36,757 nt of DNA from a virus. Below the pieces are notes generated by a model. The model did no database searches and was not told the origin of the DNA. It saw only the letters and a list, made by a program, of their open reading frames with translations. This document shows positions 1 through 9,300 of the stretch, piece after piece. The stretch is from IMG/VR virus record IMGVR_UViG_3300019487_000061, positions 1 through 36,757 of that record; one strand, 5' to 3'. Both the position numbers and the translations under genes were made by a program. Numbering within the stretch: the first letter of the stretch is position 1; each line of letters starts with the position of its first letter.

Positions 1-186
1 CACGATGACGTGGGTGTCGATCTCGAAGGTGTCGTCGGCGGAAGCCGTGCAGCCGGTCCAGGTGCCGCCGGTGACGGCCGACCAGATGAAGTCGGCGTTC
101 GCGTTGCAGACCTCTGCGCGCGCGAGCTGCGGGAGCGCGATTGCACACGCGAGCGCCAAGAGCGCCCGAAGTACGGTCCTCTGCAT
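1..186 (-). CDS. Secreted-type protein with signal peptide, C-terminus beyond the window edge
   Basis: Only the first 62 codons are inside the window; the frame runs open through base 1. The ATG at 186 follows a purine-rich GGGGGAAGAGAA site. The product begins MQRT and has a hydrophobic stretch of about 15 residues ending in Ala-Arg-Ala, a good signal peptidase I site, then mature-like sequence with Trp, Gly and two Cys. The segment near codon 50 (DDTFEIDTHVIV) resembles the start of parallel beta-helix proteins, but that is a weak impression. It is the last gene seen in the tail operon, 25 bases after the 1019-residue protein, which also starts with an export signal. Function unknown; an appendage or cell-surface protein is the likeliest role. 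Confidence 0.6.
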   Translation of the reverse strand, partial: MQRTVLRALLALACAIALPQLARAEVCNANADFIWSAVTGGTWTGCTASADDTFEIDTHVIV

Positions 187-211
187 TTCTCTTCCCCCCA
201 TCAGGCCAGCC

Positions 212-3200
212 CTACGGGATGTCGTAGAGCGCCGGAAGCTCCTTCACGCGCACTCGGAAGGCGTTCAGCCCGTTGCAGCTGCACGAGCTGCCTGCCTCGC
301 ATAGCGTCCCGCCCGAAACCGGCCGCACCTCGACAGTGATGTCCTGCCCTGGCGTCACCGCGTCGTTGAGAGCCCAGAGCGTCCAGTCGCCCGCATCGCG
401 GAGCGGGTCGCCCCAGATGTCCGTCCCGCCGTACCGGAAGACCTTCCCCCCGGCCGGCTCACCCGCGAAGGTCGAGCAGGCCGTGCAGCCGCCCGCGATC
501 TCGACCTGGATCTCGCACTCAGTCGCCGTGCTCGGCACGTCCTCGAGCAGCTCGAGGTATACCGCGCCGAGGAAGGAGTCCTCGGCGCGATTCTCCCACA
601 CAGTGTCGTAGCTGGCGGACGCGGCGAGCGTCGCGAAGCCATCGCCGCGCTTCATGTAGCTGTTAGCGCTCACGGAGCCCTGTCCGTCGACCGTCCAGAC
701 GTACTCGCGGCTCCCCACGAAGTCGATCAGGCCTGGGCCCTGGAAGGCTGAGTTGATCGGCTCCGTTGAGATCGGAGAAAGGCCGGTGCTGAGCACGCCG
801 TCCGCGAGCATCATGACCACGTTTTTATACTGGAAGCTGTCCGGCGCGATCGCGTCGTTCGCGATCGTATTGATCACGCCCTGGAGCAGGAGACCGTCGG
901 ACTCGAACACGATGTCACCACTGATGCTCGCGTCGGCGTGCAGCCGAACTCGCTCGCAGTGGCTGCAATGGATCCGCGCGGGTCCTGCCAGCGAGATGTC
1001 GGGACCGACGAAGAACTCGGTGTCTCCGGTGACGACAAGGCGGTCGGCGATGAAGTCACGCGGGAAACCGCCCGAGTGGATCGCGAACCCAGAAATACCG
1101 ACGAGAGTCACGCTCTGGCAAGTTCCCCACGCCGCGTTTCCCTTGTAGTTGCAGCCGTTGTTAGTCACCGTGGTATGGCCCGTCTCCGGGTCCTTGTACC
1201 CGGCACGGTCCCAACCGAGATAGAGATCCTCGAAGTGGGGAGCGGAGACTCCCTGAGGCTCTCCGATCACGGTGACTTTGTCGCTGTCGCCGTCGAGGTA
1301 GACGTCGCCGAAGCTCGTCGAAGCTCCCTCAGCCCAGGAGAGCAGCTTCAAGGTGGAGACGTCCGCGACGAAGACGATCGGGAGGTTGTCGGAGTCTCCC
1401 GTGTTCTTCGGCCGGATCGCCACGAGCGAGTCGTCGATGCCGTCGAAGAAGAAGCCATAGTGGAAGTCGGTGCCGGCCGTGACGGACGCCTTCGACATCG
1501 ACACCACCGGCGCTCCGTCGAAGCGAACGCCGGGGCGGTCTCCCTTCTGGACACCGTGAGTAGACTCGGATCCCATGCGGAAGCAGTGCGTGACGTTGCC
1601 GCCTCCGAGTAGTGTCGGATCGCACGCAATCTCGACCCCGTCCCAGCTTCGGCCGAACACGAGCTCGGGGATCAGGCTCCGTTCACCCGGCGACGTGCAC
1701 GCCGGCATCGTGTAGCCCGTCGGCGTCTCGCTGTTCCAGTTCCGGCAGTACGAGACGCGGCTCTTGAAGTCTGTTTTCGCGAGTCCCTCCGGTGCCTCGA
1801 TCCGAACCGGCTGGGCAGAGATACCGCCGTTTGCGGAGGTGACGTAGGTGTAGTTGCAGGTCGTGGTCCCGGCCGGTGTCGACGCCCAGCGTCCGATGAG
1901 CCGTGTGTTCGCCGTGGCGTCGTTGGTGCGGAACGGGACTGCGTTATCGGCCTTGCGCGTGTAGCTACAGGTCGTGGCACCCGTCCCAGCCGACCATGCG
2001 AGCGAGAGAGTCCCGTTTCGATGAACGGTGCCGGGCAAGGTGAGGCTTGCACTGGTGCACGTGCCCGTCTGCGCGTCCGATACGCCCGCGACGCTGTCGG
2101 AGGTGCAGGTCGCGTTCGTGGCGCCGCTCCGTGAGCAGACCACGGTCCCGACGTCGACGGGGCCGTTCAAGAAGTCGTCGCCACTCGCGCTGCTGAAGCA
2201 GGTGGCGTCGCTGCCGTCGTCGTCGCATTCCATGTTCTGATTGGAGACCGAGATTCCCGACGCGCTGACGTTCCCCGTGATCGTGCCATTGGCGTTGATC
2301 GTCGCCGACTGCGCGCCGTTCACGCACGATCCACCGGCGAGGATCGCGATCGGGCCATTGTTCAGGCGGTCGTACCCGTCGACCGTCGCCGTGCTCGCGT
2401 CGTAGTTGATCCCGAAGAAGCCTTCCGAGTTCGTCGCCACCACCTCGCCGGTAACCACCACGGTCGAGTAGTTGGAATAGGCGAGGTCATTGATCGACTT
2501 CTGCAGGTCGTCTGCCCAGTCTCCGTCACCGTCGGTGTCGTCGAGCTCGATGCAACGAGGGTTGCTGCCGCACGGCCCGAGCTGTGGCCCGATGCCGAAC
2601 GACTCGAGCGTCCGCCAGAGGAGCTTCCCGCTGCTCTGCTGGAAGGTCGCGAGTCCGCCGTCGATGGGCGCGTTGTTGAAGTTGATCTTCGGCTCGGTGA
2701 TCGCACCGTCTGCGATCGCGGACGTCGGTGCCTGACCCCATGCGGCCTGGGTCGACGAGGAGGACACGGGGACCTGGCCGCCCGCCGAGGGCGCCACCTC
2801 GGCCGTGAGCCCGGCGTGCGCCTCGCCGACCAGGTACTCCGCCGAGACCGGGGCGCCGGCGCTCCCACCTCCGCACTGCCCACCGCTCGCGTCGACGTCG
2901 AGGATCGAGCAGTCGAGGCCTTCGCGGGTGCCGCTGCAGTCGTTGTCGAAGAAGACCTCGTCGTCGCCGGGCAGCGTCTCGCGCGACAAGCACGCGCTAA
3001 TCGCACCCGGCGAACCGATGCGGAGCTTTCCCAGGAAGCCGAAGTCGCCATCGGGCTCCAGTACCGCCTCGGATCCGTCAGCTGCGGCGCGGTCCACGTC
3101 GAAGAAGACGTTGGTCCCGTCGTGGCAAATCCGTCCGAGGTGGGCGATGGCGAGACACGGTCCCGCCTGCGAGACGGCCTCGCGAGCCGTGAGGAAGACC

Positions 3201-3271
3201 GCGCCCGCTCCGAGCACGACCGCGAGCAGCACAGCAACGAGCGCACGACCTCCACGCATGCGATCCCTCAC
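212..3271 (-). CDS. Large secreted-type appendage or tail-fibre-like protein
   Basis: A 1019-residue protein. The N-terminus is basic, followed by a hydrophobic segment (about residues 9-30: ALVAVLLAVVLGAGAVFL), which reads as a signal peptide or membrane anchor. Residues about 150-240 resemble phage fibre sequence (Ala/Gly/Ser-rich, ITEPKINFNNAPIDGG). A DTDGDGDWADDL segment near residue 245 looks like a Ca-binding loop. After that come repeated Thr/Gly/Asn-rich beta-strand-like stretches with many cysteines, consistent with a beta-helix. Position downstream of the J-like tail-tip gene suggests a receptor-binding or appendage role; this is inference from context. The GTG at 3271 sits only 3 bases after GGAGG, so the ATG at 3259 may be the true start. 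Confidence 0.6.
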   Translation of the reverse strand: MRDRMRGGRALVAVLLAVVLGAGAVFLTAREAVSQAGPCLAIAHLGRICHDGTNVFFDVDRAAADGSEAVLEPDGDFGFLGKLRIGSPGAISACLSRETLPGDDEVFFDNDCSGTREGLDCSILDVDASGGQCGGGSAGAPVSAEYLVGEAHAGLTAEVAPSAGGQVPVSSSSTQAAWGQAPTSAIADGAITEPKINFNNAPIDGGLATFQQSSGKLLWRTLESFGIGPQLGPCGSNPRCIELDDTDGDGDWADDLQKSINDLAYSNYSTVVVTGEVVATNSEGFFGINYDASTATVDGYDRLNNGPIAILAGGSCVNGAQSATINANGTITGNVSASGISVSNQNMECDDDGSDATCFSSASGDDFLNGPVDVGTVVCSRSGATNATCTSDSVAGVSDAQTGTCTSASLTLPGTVHRNGTLSLAWSAGTGATTCSYTRKADNAVPFRTNDATANTRLIGRWASTPAGTTTCNYTYVTSANGGISAQPVRIEAPEGLAKTDFKSRVSYCRNWNSETPTGYTMPACTSPGERSLIPELVFGRSWDGVEIACDPTLLGGGNVTHCFRMGSESTHGVQKGDRPGVRFDGAPVVSMSKASVTAGTDFHYGFFFDGIDDSLVAIRPKNTGDSDNLPIVFVADVSTLKLLSWAEGASTSFGDVYLDGDSDKVTVIGEPQGVSAPHFEDLYLGWDRAGYKDPETGHTTVTNNGCNYKGNAAWGTCQSVTLVGISGFAIHSGGFPRDFIADRLVVTGDTEFFVGPDISLAGPARIHCSHCERVRLHADASISGDIVFESDGLLLQGVINTIANDAIAPDSFQYKNVVMMLADGVLSTGLSPISTEPINSAFQGPGLIDFVGSREYVWTVDGQGSVSANSYMKRGDGFATLAASASYDTVWENRAEDSFLGAVYLELLEDVPSTATECEIQVEIAGGCTACSTFAGEPAGGKVFRYGGTDIWGDPLRDAGDWTLWALNDAVTPGQDITVEVRPVSGGTLCEAGSSCSCNGLNAFRVRVKELPALYDIP

Positions 3272-3277
3272 CCCCTC

Positions 3278-4246
3278 CTAGCTCCCATCGGCCGGAAAGA
3301 TCACGCCCGCGAAATGGCAGAACGGGCGCCCGCCCGGACCTTCGTAGGTCACCGCCCCATTCGCCGCGATCTTGATGCGCTCGCCGAACCCGACCTCATA
3401 GTGAGAATCCTCGGCCGGTCGGAACCCGGACGGCAACACGTTCCCTCCGGAGAGGATCGACGCGCCGAGGTTCACGTCCGACGATGGCGTGATGATGCCC
3501 TTCAGCTGAACGGAGTCGATCGCCGGAAGGTAGCGGCGCGCGACGGTCGGTGATCCCGCAGCGAGCCCCCAGGGCGCGGTGAGCGTGAGCCCGAGCCACG
3601 CACCAGGAGGCGAGCCGCCGCCGCCGCCACCACCGCCAGCAGCGTCGAGTCGTCGCATCGCCTCGTTGTAGGCCTCGGCCGAGAACTTCGCGCCCGGCGC
3701 GAGGAGCGGAAGCGCGAGAACAGCAGTCAGGGATCGGTTCACCACCGCCTCGCGACCCTGCGGGTACGTGGCGACGGTGGTCTCGTCGAAGGTGTTCCCG
3801 CCCCAGTTCACGCCGAGCTTGAAGCTCGACCGCTTGATGTCGATCGTGGCACCGACGATCCCGACCCCCTCGCCGGTAATGTGGAAGATTTGGCCCGTGG
3901 CGATCGCGCCTTGGTCGGGCGAATCTCCGAAGCGTGGCGGATTCCCGCAGAAGGCTGGGAAGCTCTTGGGCGTCGCCGAGGCCACGGTGACCGTGGCAGT
4001 GCTGGTGCCGCCGGTCAGGACCTGGCCCACGGCAGGCTCGACCTCAGTGCCCGTGAGGTAGCAGTAGAGCCGGCCCCCATCGCCCGTGTCCGAGAGGTAG
4101 ACCGCTTGCCCGCTCCCCGGGAACGTGAGCGTCTCGCCGGCGATGAAGGGACCGCCGGTCACGACTCCGATCACGATCTCCCAGACCGCGCGGACCGTGT
4201 TCTGCCCGTTCTTGACGATGCAGTGGAAGCCGGCGAACTGGCTCAT
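3278..4246 (-). CDS. Phage tail appendage protein, unknown family
   Basis: A 322-residue protein with ATG at 4246 overlapping the upstream stop as ATGA. It is Gly, Thr and Val rich and probably all-beta. A run of nine glycines near residue 206 separates a roughly 200-residue N-terminal part from a C-terminal part of about 105 residues. The linker probably lets two domains move independently. The C-terminal part (GFRPAEDSHYEVGFGERIKI) has the look of a fibre head or baseplate accessory domain, but I do not recognise a family. It lies between the acyltransferase fusion and the large secreted-type protein in the tail-tip operon, so a virion component is likely. Confidence 0.55.
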   Translation of the reverse strand: MSQFAGFHCIVKNGQNTVRAVWEIVIGVVTGGPFIAGETLTFPGSGQAVYLSDTGDGGRLYCYLTGTEVEPAVGQVLTGGTSTATVTVASATPKSFPAFCGNPPRFGDSPDQGAIATGQIFHITGEGVGIVGATIDIKRSSFKLGVNWGGNTFDETTVATYPQGREAVVNRSLTAVLALPLLAPGAKFSAEAYNEAMRRLDAAGGGGGGGGSPPGAWLGLTLTAPWGLAAGSPTVARRYLPAIDSVQLKGIITPSSDVNLGASILSGGNVLPSGFRPAEDSHYEVGFGERIKIAANGAVTYEGPGGRPFCHFAGVIFPADGS

Positions 4247-5580
4247 TCAGCCGCGCCTGGGCCGCGCCGAAGCGCACCCTCTACGCCATCGAGGAAGCGC
4301 CCCACCTCGTAGGCGTCCCAGACCCGGTGATCCGCCGTCACGCCGAGGTGCACGCGGCCATCGACGGGCGCGCCGATCACGACCAGCGCAGCCACGCCCT
4401 CGAGCGGCACGAGCGCCGCGAAGCCCTCGCGCACCGACCAGGGCGCGCACTGCGAGACCACGACGGCGCACGCCGGGGCCGGGAGCAGCGCCTCCAGGTC
4501 GCCCAGAACGGGCACGGCTTCGTAGGGCTGCTCTCGGATGCGGGTCACCCGTCGCGCGAGCTCGGCTTCGAGCACTTCGAGCGTCCGGTGGTGGGGCGAC
4601 CGGGCGTAGACGGTAACGACTGCCCGCGTCTGCCGGTCGTGAAGGCGCCGAACCCCCACCACCACGCCGCGGGGCCGGAAGAGCTCTCCGGCGCGGATCG
4701 TCCGGCGGAGGCCCGGCCGGTAGTCGAGCGTCGCGCCCACCGCCTGCACCACGAGCGCCTCGACGCGGTCCGCCGCCTCGGCCGGGGCCTCGACCCACCG
4801 GCCGTCGTAGATCGGCGCGGGCTCCCGCCAAAGCCGCGCCTTCGAGACCTGCCACGCCGTCATGGGGACCGACTCCGGCGCTCCCTCTGGGTAGGCGCGC
4901 GCGGTCCGGCACGAGACCTCGATCGCTCGCGCCCCGTCCTCCGGGCGGACTCCCAGGTGCGCGCAGGCCAGCCGGTGAGCAGCGACTCCCCCGAGGCCCA
5001 TCTCCGCGCAGCCCTGGGATCCGATCAGCTCGTGAAGTGGCAGAAGCCAGCCCGGGCTCGAGGCGAAGCGCGCGAGGTGCGCTTCGAGCTCGGCGAGCGG
5101 CTCCGCTGCCTCCTCGGGCGTCGGCTTCGCGAGGGCCAGCGCCTCGTGCGTGTGGCGCTCTTCGTCCTTGCCGACCGCTTCGAGGAGCGCCGGCGAGAAG
5201 CCCGCGCGCGCCAGGTGCTCGAAGGCGTTCCCGAGCCAGCCCTCCGCTACCACGTTGAGCACGGCGAGCGAGAGCGGACCGTGGAGCCGGCACACGTAGG
5301 ACACGAGGGCCTGGCACTCCGGGGTCGGCGAGAGCATGCCCCCGAGCGCGTTCGCCTCGGCCGCGAAGGCTGCGCGATGCACGAGCTCGTCCTCGAGCTG
5401 GCCCGGGATCCCGTCGCCCCGCTCGGCTGCGATCACGGCGAGCTCCTCGAGATGCGAGAGCGTCGAGAAGAGGTGGCGCGCCGCCAGCTGACGCCGCCCA
5501 CCGCACGCGAGTGATCGATCGCGGCAGGCCTCGAGCGCCTGGAGTCGGCCGCGAATCTTCTCGCGCTCCGCGGCTCTCAC
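4243..5580 (-). CDS. Ferritin-like domain fused to a 2-oxoacid dehydrogenase E2-type acyltransferase domain
   Basis: A 445-residue protein. I chose the GTG at 5580, which overlaps the upstream stop as GTGA; the frame is open farther upstream. Residues about 35-155 form a helical region with spaced Glu/His motifs (HLEEL, ELVH, AEGWLGNAFEHL and an EERH at 140-143), the pattern of ferritin-like four-helix bundles. Residues about 250-440 match the order of the CAT/E2 acyltransferase fold and end in TADHRVWDAYEVGRFL. That corresponds to the E2 catalytic motif DHRxxDG, with His418 and Asp422 kept and the Gly replaced by Ala. No lipoyl domain is present. E2 enzymes transfer acyl groups to CoA thiols; the substrate here is unknown. 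Both assignments are by eye, the C-terminal one being stronger. The placement in a tail operon is odd. Confidence 0.6.
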   Translation of the reverse strand: MRAAEREKIRGRLQALEACRDRSLACGGRRQLAARHLFSTLSHLEELAVIAAERGDGIPGQLEDELVHRAAFAAEANALGGMLSPTPECQALVSYVCRLHGPLSLAVLNVVAEGWLGNAFEHLARAGFSPALLEAVGKDEERHTHEALALAKPTPEEAAEPLAELEAHLARFASSPGWLLPLHELIGSQGCAEMGLGGVAAHRLACAHLGVRPEDGARAIEVSCRTARAYPEGAPESVPMTAWQVSKARLWREPAPIYDGRWVEAPAEAADRVEALVVQAVGATLDYRPGLRRTIRAGELFRPRGVVVGVRRLHDRQTRAVVTVYARSPHHRTLEVLEAELARRVTRIREQPYEAVPVLGDLEALLPAPACAVVVSQCAPWSVREGFAALVPLEGVAALVVIGAPVDGRVHLGVTADHRVWDAYEVGRFLDGVEGALRRGPGAAE

Positions 5581-5906
5581 GCGCGCGCCTCGAGCGCTGT
5601 CGCGAGCCGGTCGACGCACGCCTCGAAGCGCGCGACCGCCGCGTTCATGCTGGCCGCGATCCGCTCAGCGGTCTGCGCCACGCTCTCGGCGACCTGGCTC
5701 ATGTCGGCGCCCTTGAGACGGAGGTGGCGCACCTCACCCGTGTTCTCCCGCACCGCCGCCTCGAGCTCCTCGATCATGCGCGCGTGAATCGCCGACTGCT
5801 CCTCGAAGCTCTTGCGCATCGCGCACAGCGCCGCGGTCTGCGTTGCCTCATCCGCCACGGCGGCGTGCTCGGGAAGCGGCGCGAAGCGATTGACGAGTCC
5901 TGACAT
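5577..5906 (-). CDS. Small coiled-coil protein in the tail operon
   Basis: A 109-residue protein starting at the ATG at 5906, preceded by GAGGAG; the open frame continues upstream but that part overlaps the previous gene. Sequence from about residue 25 to the end is almost entirely helical with heptad-like spacing of Ala, Leu, Met and Val (SFEEQSAIHARMIEELEAAV, then AESVAQTAERIAASMNAAVA), so a trimeric or dimeric coiled coil is likely. It has no Cys after residue 45 except one near the end. It sits between the tail-tip accessory gene and the ferritin/acyltransferase gene. It may be a scaffold or adaptor for its neighbours; function not recognised. Confidence 0.6.
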   Translation of the reverse strand: MSGLVNRFAPLPEHAAVADEATQTAALCAMRKSFEEQSAIHARMIEELEAAVRENTGEVRHLRLKGADMSQVAESVAQTAERIAASMNAAVARFEACVDRLATALEARA

Positions 5907-6369
5907 GCTCCATCTCCTCTTCGTAGCGGCTGGGCTCGACAGCTCGGGTGACGCGCTCTGCACTCGCCATCGTGAAAAAGCGCGGATCGACGAGGCGCAC
6001 GCGGAACGCTCCGAGCTTCGTGCTGCGGATCGGGATGGCCTCGCTCGGCTGGACCGTGATCCGCTCGCCGTTCACCTCGAGCGCGATGTCGCGCGCGACC
6101 GTCGCCTCCCGACACTCGGGAATGACCATGAACACGGCCTCGTCCTCGCCGTCGGCGCAGAAGCGGTCGGTGGACATCGAGAGCCGCACCTCGATCCGCT
6201 TCTCGACGCTCTTCGCGTCGGCGCTCGGGCAGAAGCGGTCGGGGTGCGCGCCCGCCTCGCCCGTGACCTCGACCGGCACGAGAGCCCAGCCCTCACCATC
6301 GGGGATCCCGTTCTGGAGCACCGTCTCGGTCGCGCCATCCGGGCGCACGCGGAGCCAGCGTCGGCGCAC
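5848..6369 (-). CDS. Hypothetical tail-tip accessory protein
   Basis: A 173-residue protein starting with GTG at 6369; the codon shares one base with the TAG stop of the giant tail-tip gene (TAGTG). The first 130 residues look beta-rich, with motifs such as GEGWALVPVEVTGEAG and GERITVQPSEAIPIRS, and carry two FC pairs (DRFCPSADAK, DRFCADGEDE) that could form a disulfide or bind metal. The last 20 residues are basic and overlap the start of the coiled-coil gene by 59 bases, an unusually long overlap for this operon. The tight coupling to the J-like gene suggests a baseplate or fibre-attachment role. No family recognised. Confidence 0.65.
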   Translation of the reverse strand: MRRRWLRVRPDGATETVLQNGIPDGEGWALVPVEVTGEAGAHPDRFCPSADAKSVEKRIEVRLSMSTDRFCADGEDEAVFMVIPECREATVARDIALEVNGERITVQPSEAIPIRSTKLGAFRVRLVDPRFFTMASAERVTRAVEPSRYEEEMEHVRTRQSLRAASRARRRGG

Positions 6370-9300
6370 TAGGTCCCCGAGAGCGCGTCTTCGCGCACCG
6401 TGATGAAGGCGTTCTTGACGAGGAGTCGAAGGTTCGGCTCCTGCATCTCGGTGACGTCGCCACGGGATCGGTAGGCGAGGAAGGTGCCGCCACCCGCACC
6501 GGGGTTCGTCTCGAGCAGCGCAAGCGTGTCCGATACCACCTGATCCACGGCGTACCAGTTGGTCGGGTGCAGATCCTGGACCTGCACCTCGTCGCCATCG
6601 CGCAGGAACTTGGTCCAGCGCGTTCCCTGGCCCTCGATGTAGCGCTGCGATCCGAGTTGGACACCCGTCTTCGCGGTGCCCTCGTTGTAGCCCTCGCGCA
6701 CCCATCGGAGTTGGAGGGCGTAGAGGTAACTGCCCGCCGTGCGCAGATCGTAGTTGCCACCGTAGCCCGAAACGAAGTAGCCGTTGGCAGTGATGTCCAC
6801 CTTCCCCGGCTGGACCACCGTGATGTTGTCGGTCGCCGGGTTCACCACGATTCTGTATTCGATCTTTATCGGCTGCGCGATGGGCACGCCCCCGAACCCG
6901 AACTGATTGCCACCTTCCTCGACGAGCGCGCCGAAGATCCCGCCATAGGCGACGAGGCTCGGGACGCCGCCGGCCTGCCCGTTCACCTCGACGACCTTCG
7001 AGATCACCGTGACCCACGTGTCGACGTCCGACCCACTGCCGTCGAATACGACGACGTTCGCGACCTGTCCCTCGAAGGGATCGCCGGCGACGTGGTCCTG
7101 CAGCACGCCGCCCGGAATCCCGGGCTCGTTCTCGTGGATGAAGATCCGCGACTGCCACGCGGAGGGCTGGCCTGCGCGCGAGATCATCCGATAGCGGAGC
7201 CCGATCTTCCCGATCAGGGCTCGATCGAAGACGGCCTGCTGATCCGACCACTGAGCGTCTGCCGTGTAGAGGAGCGTTCGCGAGACCTGCTCGGGCCAGC
7301 GTCGGAGGAACGTGCCCGTATCGGGATCGAAGGCCTCCCACTCGAAGCCGCGCACGGCGGGGTCGAGCTCCGAGTCAGCCCGCACGATGTCGCCCGGGTC
7401 CTCCGCGAAGCCAGCGCCGATGGACAGGTTGGGCTCCGCGCCGCGCGAGCGCATGTCCGCGGTTCGCCACTCAGCCACCGACGTGCCCGACTCGTCGACC
7501 AGCTGAATCGGTGCCGGGAGGATCTGCGCGAAGTTGGCGAGTGGGCTGTAGTCGAAGGTGGCGAACTCGATCTCACCGAGCCGGCCATCCTCGCCTACCT
7601 GCCGCACCTCCACATCCCAGACTCCGAACGGCGCGGGGTAGACGTCGAGGAAGTTCTGGCCGGGAGGAATGATCGTATCGACGGGCTCGGAGCCCTCGAC
7701 CTGGTAGCGCACGACGGCCGGCGAGATCAGGTTCGAGTCGGCGGGTAGCCACGCGATGCGGACCACGGTGACCGCCCCTTCCACGGTCGCTTTCGCGTTC
7801 GCGCTCACGGTCACGCGGCCGGGCGCGTCGGGCCGACCGCGGAGCCCCGATCCCGCGATCGCCGTCATGGCCGAGCGGAGCGCGTTCCTTCGATGCCACG
7901 CGAAGAGGCGAATCATGAAGTCCTGATCGGCTTCGAGCGGTCCGACCTCGAAGCGCGCCGAGGCCGCCGACACGCGCCCGAGGTTCGTCCACTCGCTCTG
8001 GAGCGGGAGCCCGGTGCCCTCGTCGACGGGCATGAACTCCGCCTCGTATTCGTCGGTCGGGAGGCCCGGGAGCGTGCCGGGCGTCGGGCGCACGATCGCA
8101 TACTGCTCGAGCTCGCCGCTCTTGCCGTAGCGGAGCTCGTAGGTGACGCGCGCCTCGACCATGCGGAGCTGCTGCCCGCCGCTGTTGTTCTCGAAGCGGA
8201 GCGCGATCGCGGGGTCGTCGACGAAGACCACGCTCGAGGAGAGCGCGCGCACCATGAAGTGAGCGTCCGCGAGGCCCGCCGTCTGGAAGCCCACCGGGCG
8301 GACGCTGGCACCGACGAAGAAGGCCGGGTCGAAGCCGAGCCCGCTCCCGAAGAACTGGGTCTGGAGGGCCACCTGGCCGCCGTTCGCCGGCTCGGCCACG
8401 GCCGCGGCGTTCGTGACCTGGAGCCGATCGTTGGACGGCTTCCCCGTCACCGGGAAGACGCCCTGGTTCTCGTAGCGGAAGCCGAGGCCGAGCTGCACGA
8501 AGCCCGCGCCCCGGAAGTTCGCGAAGAGGTTCTGGCCGGGCGGCCCGTCGAGATAGACGTCGTTGCCCGGGGCCGAGAGGTCGACGGTGATCCCTGCGAG
8601 CCCGGTCGAGGCCGCGTCCACGTGGATCGTCCCGATGGCCGAGCGGCGCCCGGCGACGACCCGCTCGTCGCCGTTGCCGGTCTCGACGCCCGCGCCGGCG
8701 GTCGGATTCGTGAGGGTGAGCTGGCCCGCGGCGACCGCGGCCACGGCGAGCGACGGCGCGTTATTGGCCGGCGTCCCGAAGCCCGCCGGGTCCGCGCGCA
8801 TGCCCACGAGGAATCCATCCTCGATGTAGGAGCCCCCATCCTGGCGGGAGAAGACCTGCGCGGAGCCGCCGCCCACCGCGCCCGCGTTGATCTGGCAGAG
8901 GTGCGTCGCCACGATCACCTCGCGGAGCGGTATCAGCGGCGCGGGCGGCGGCATGTTCTCGTACAGGTTCTCGCGCGAAGTGATCGCCGACTTGTGGATC
9001 GGAACCGGCTTCACGTCGACGTCGTCGTAGATGAACGAGGCGTGGTCGTGCGCGTGCAGCACGCCCGCGAGACCCTGGCCCTTGCTGATCTTGTTGACGA
9101 TCGCCTCGAGCGCGATCGCCCCGATCTCGCCGAAGGTCACCAGCGAGCCCGCCTCGCTGCCGAACTTCATGTTGATGCCGCCGGCCGTCGTGTCGATGGG
9201 CGCCTGCAGCACGACCCAAAGCGGGTTTCCCGTCGAGCCCCGGAGCGTGTTCGTGGCGCCGACATCTACCTGGCGCTGGGTCACGACGACGCTCGGCCCG

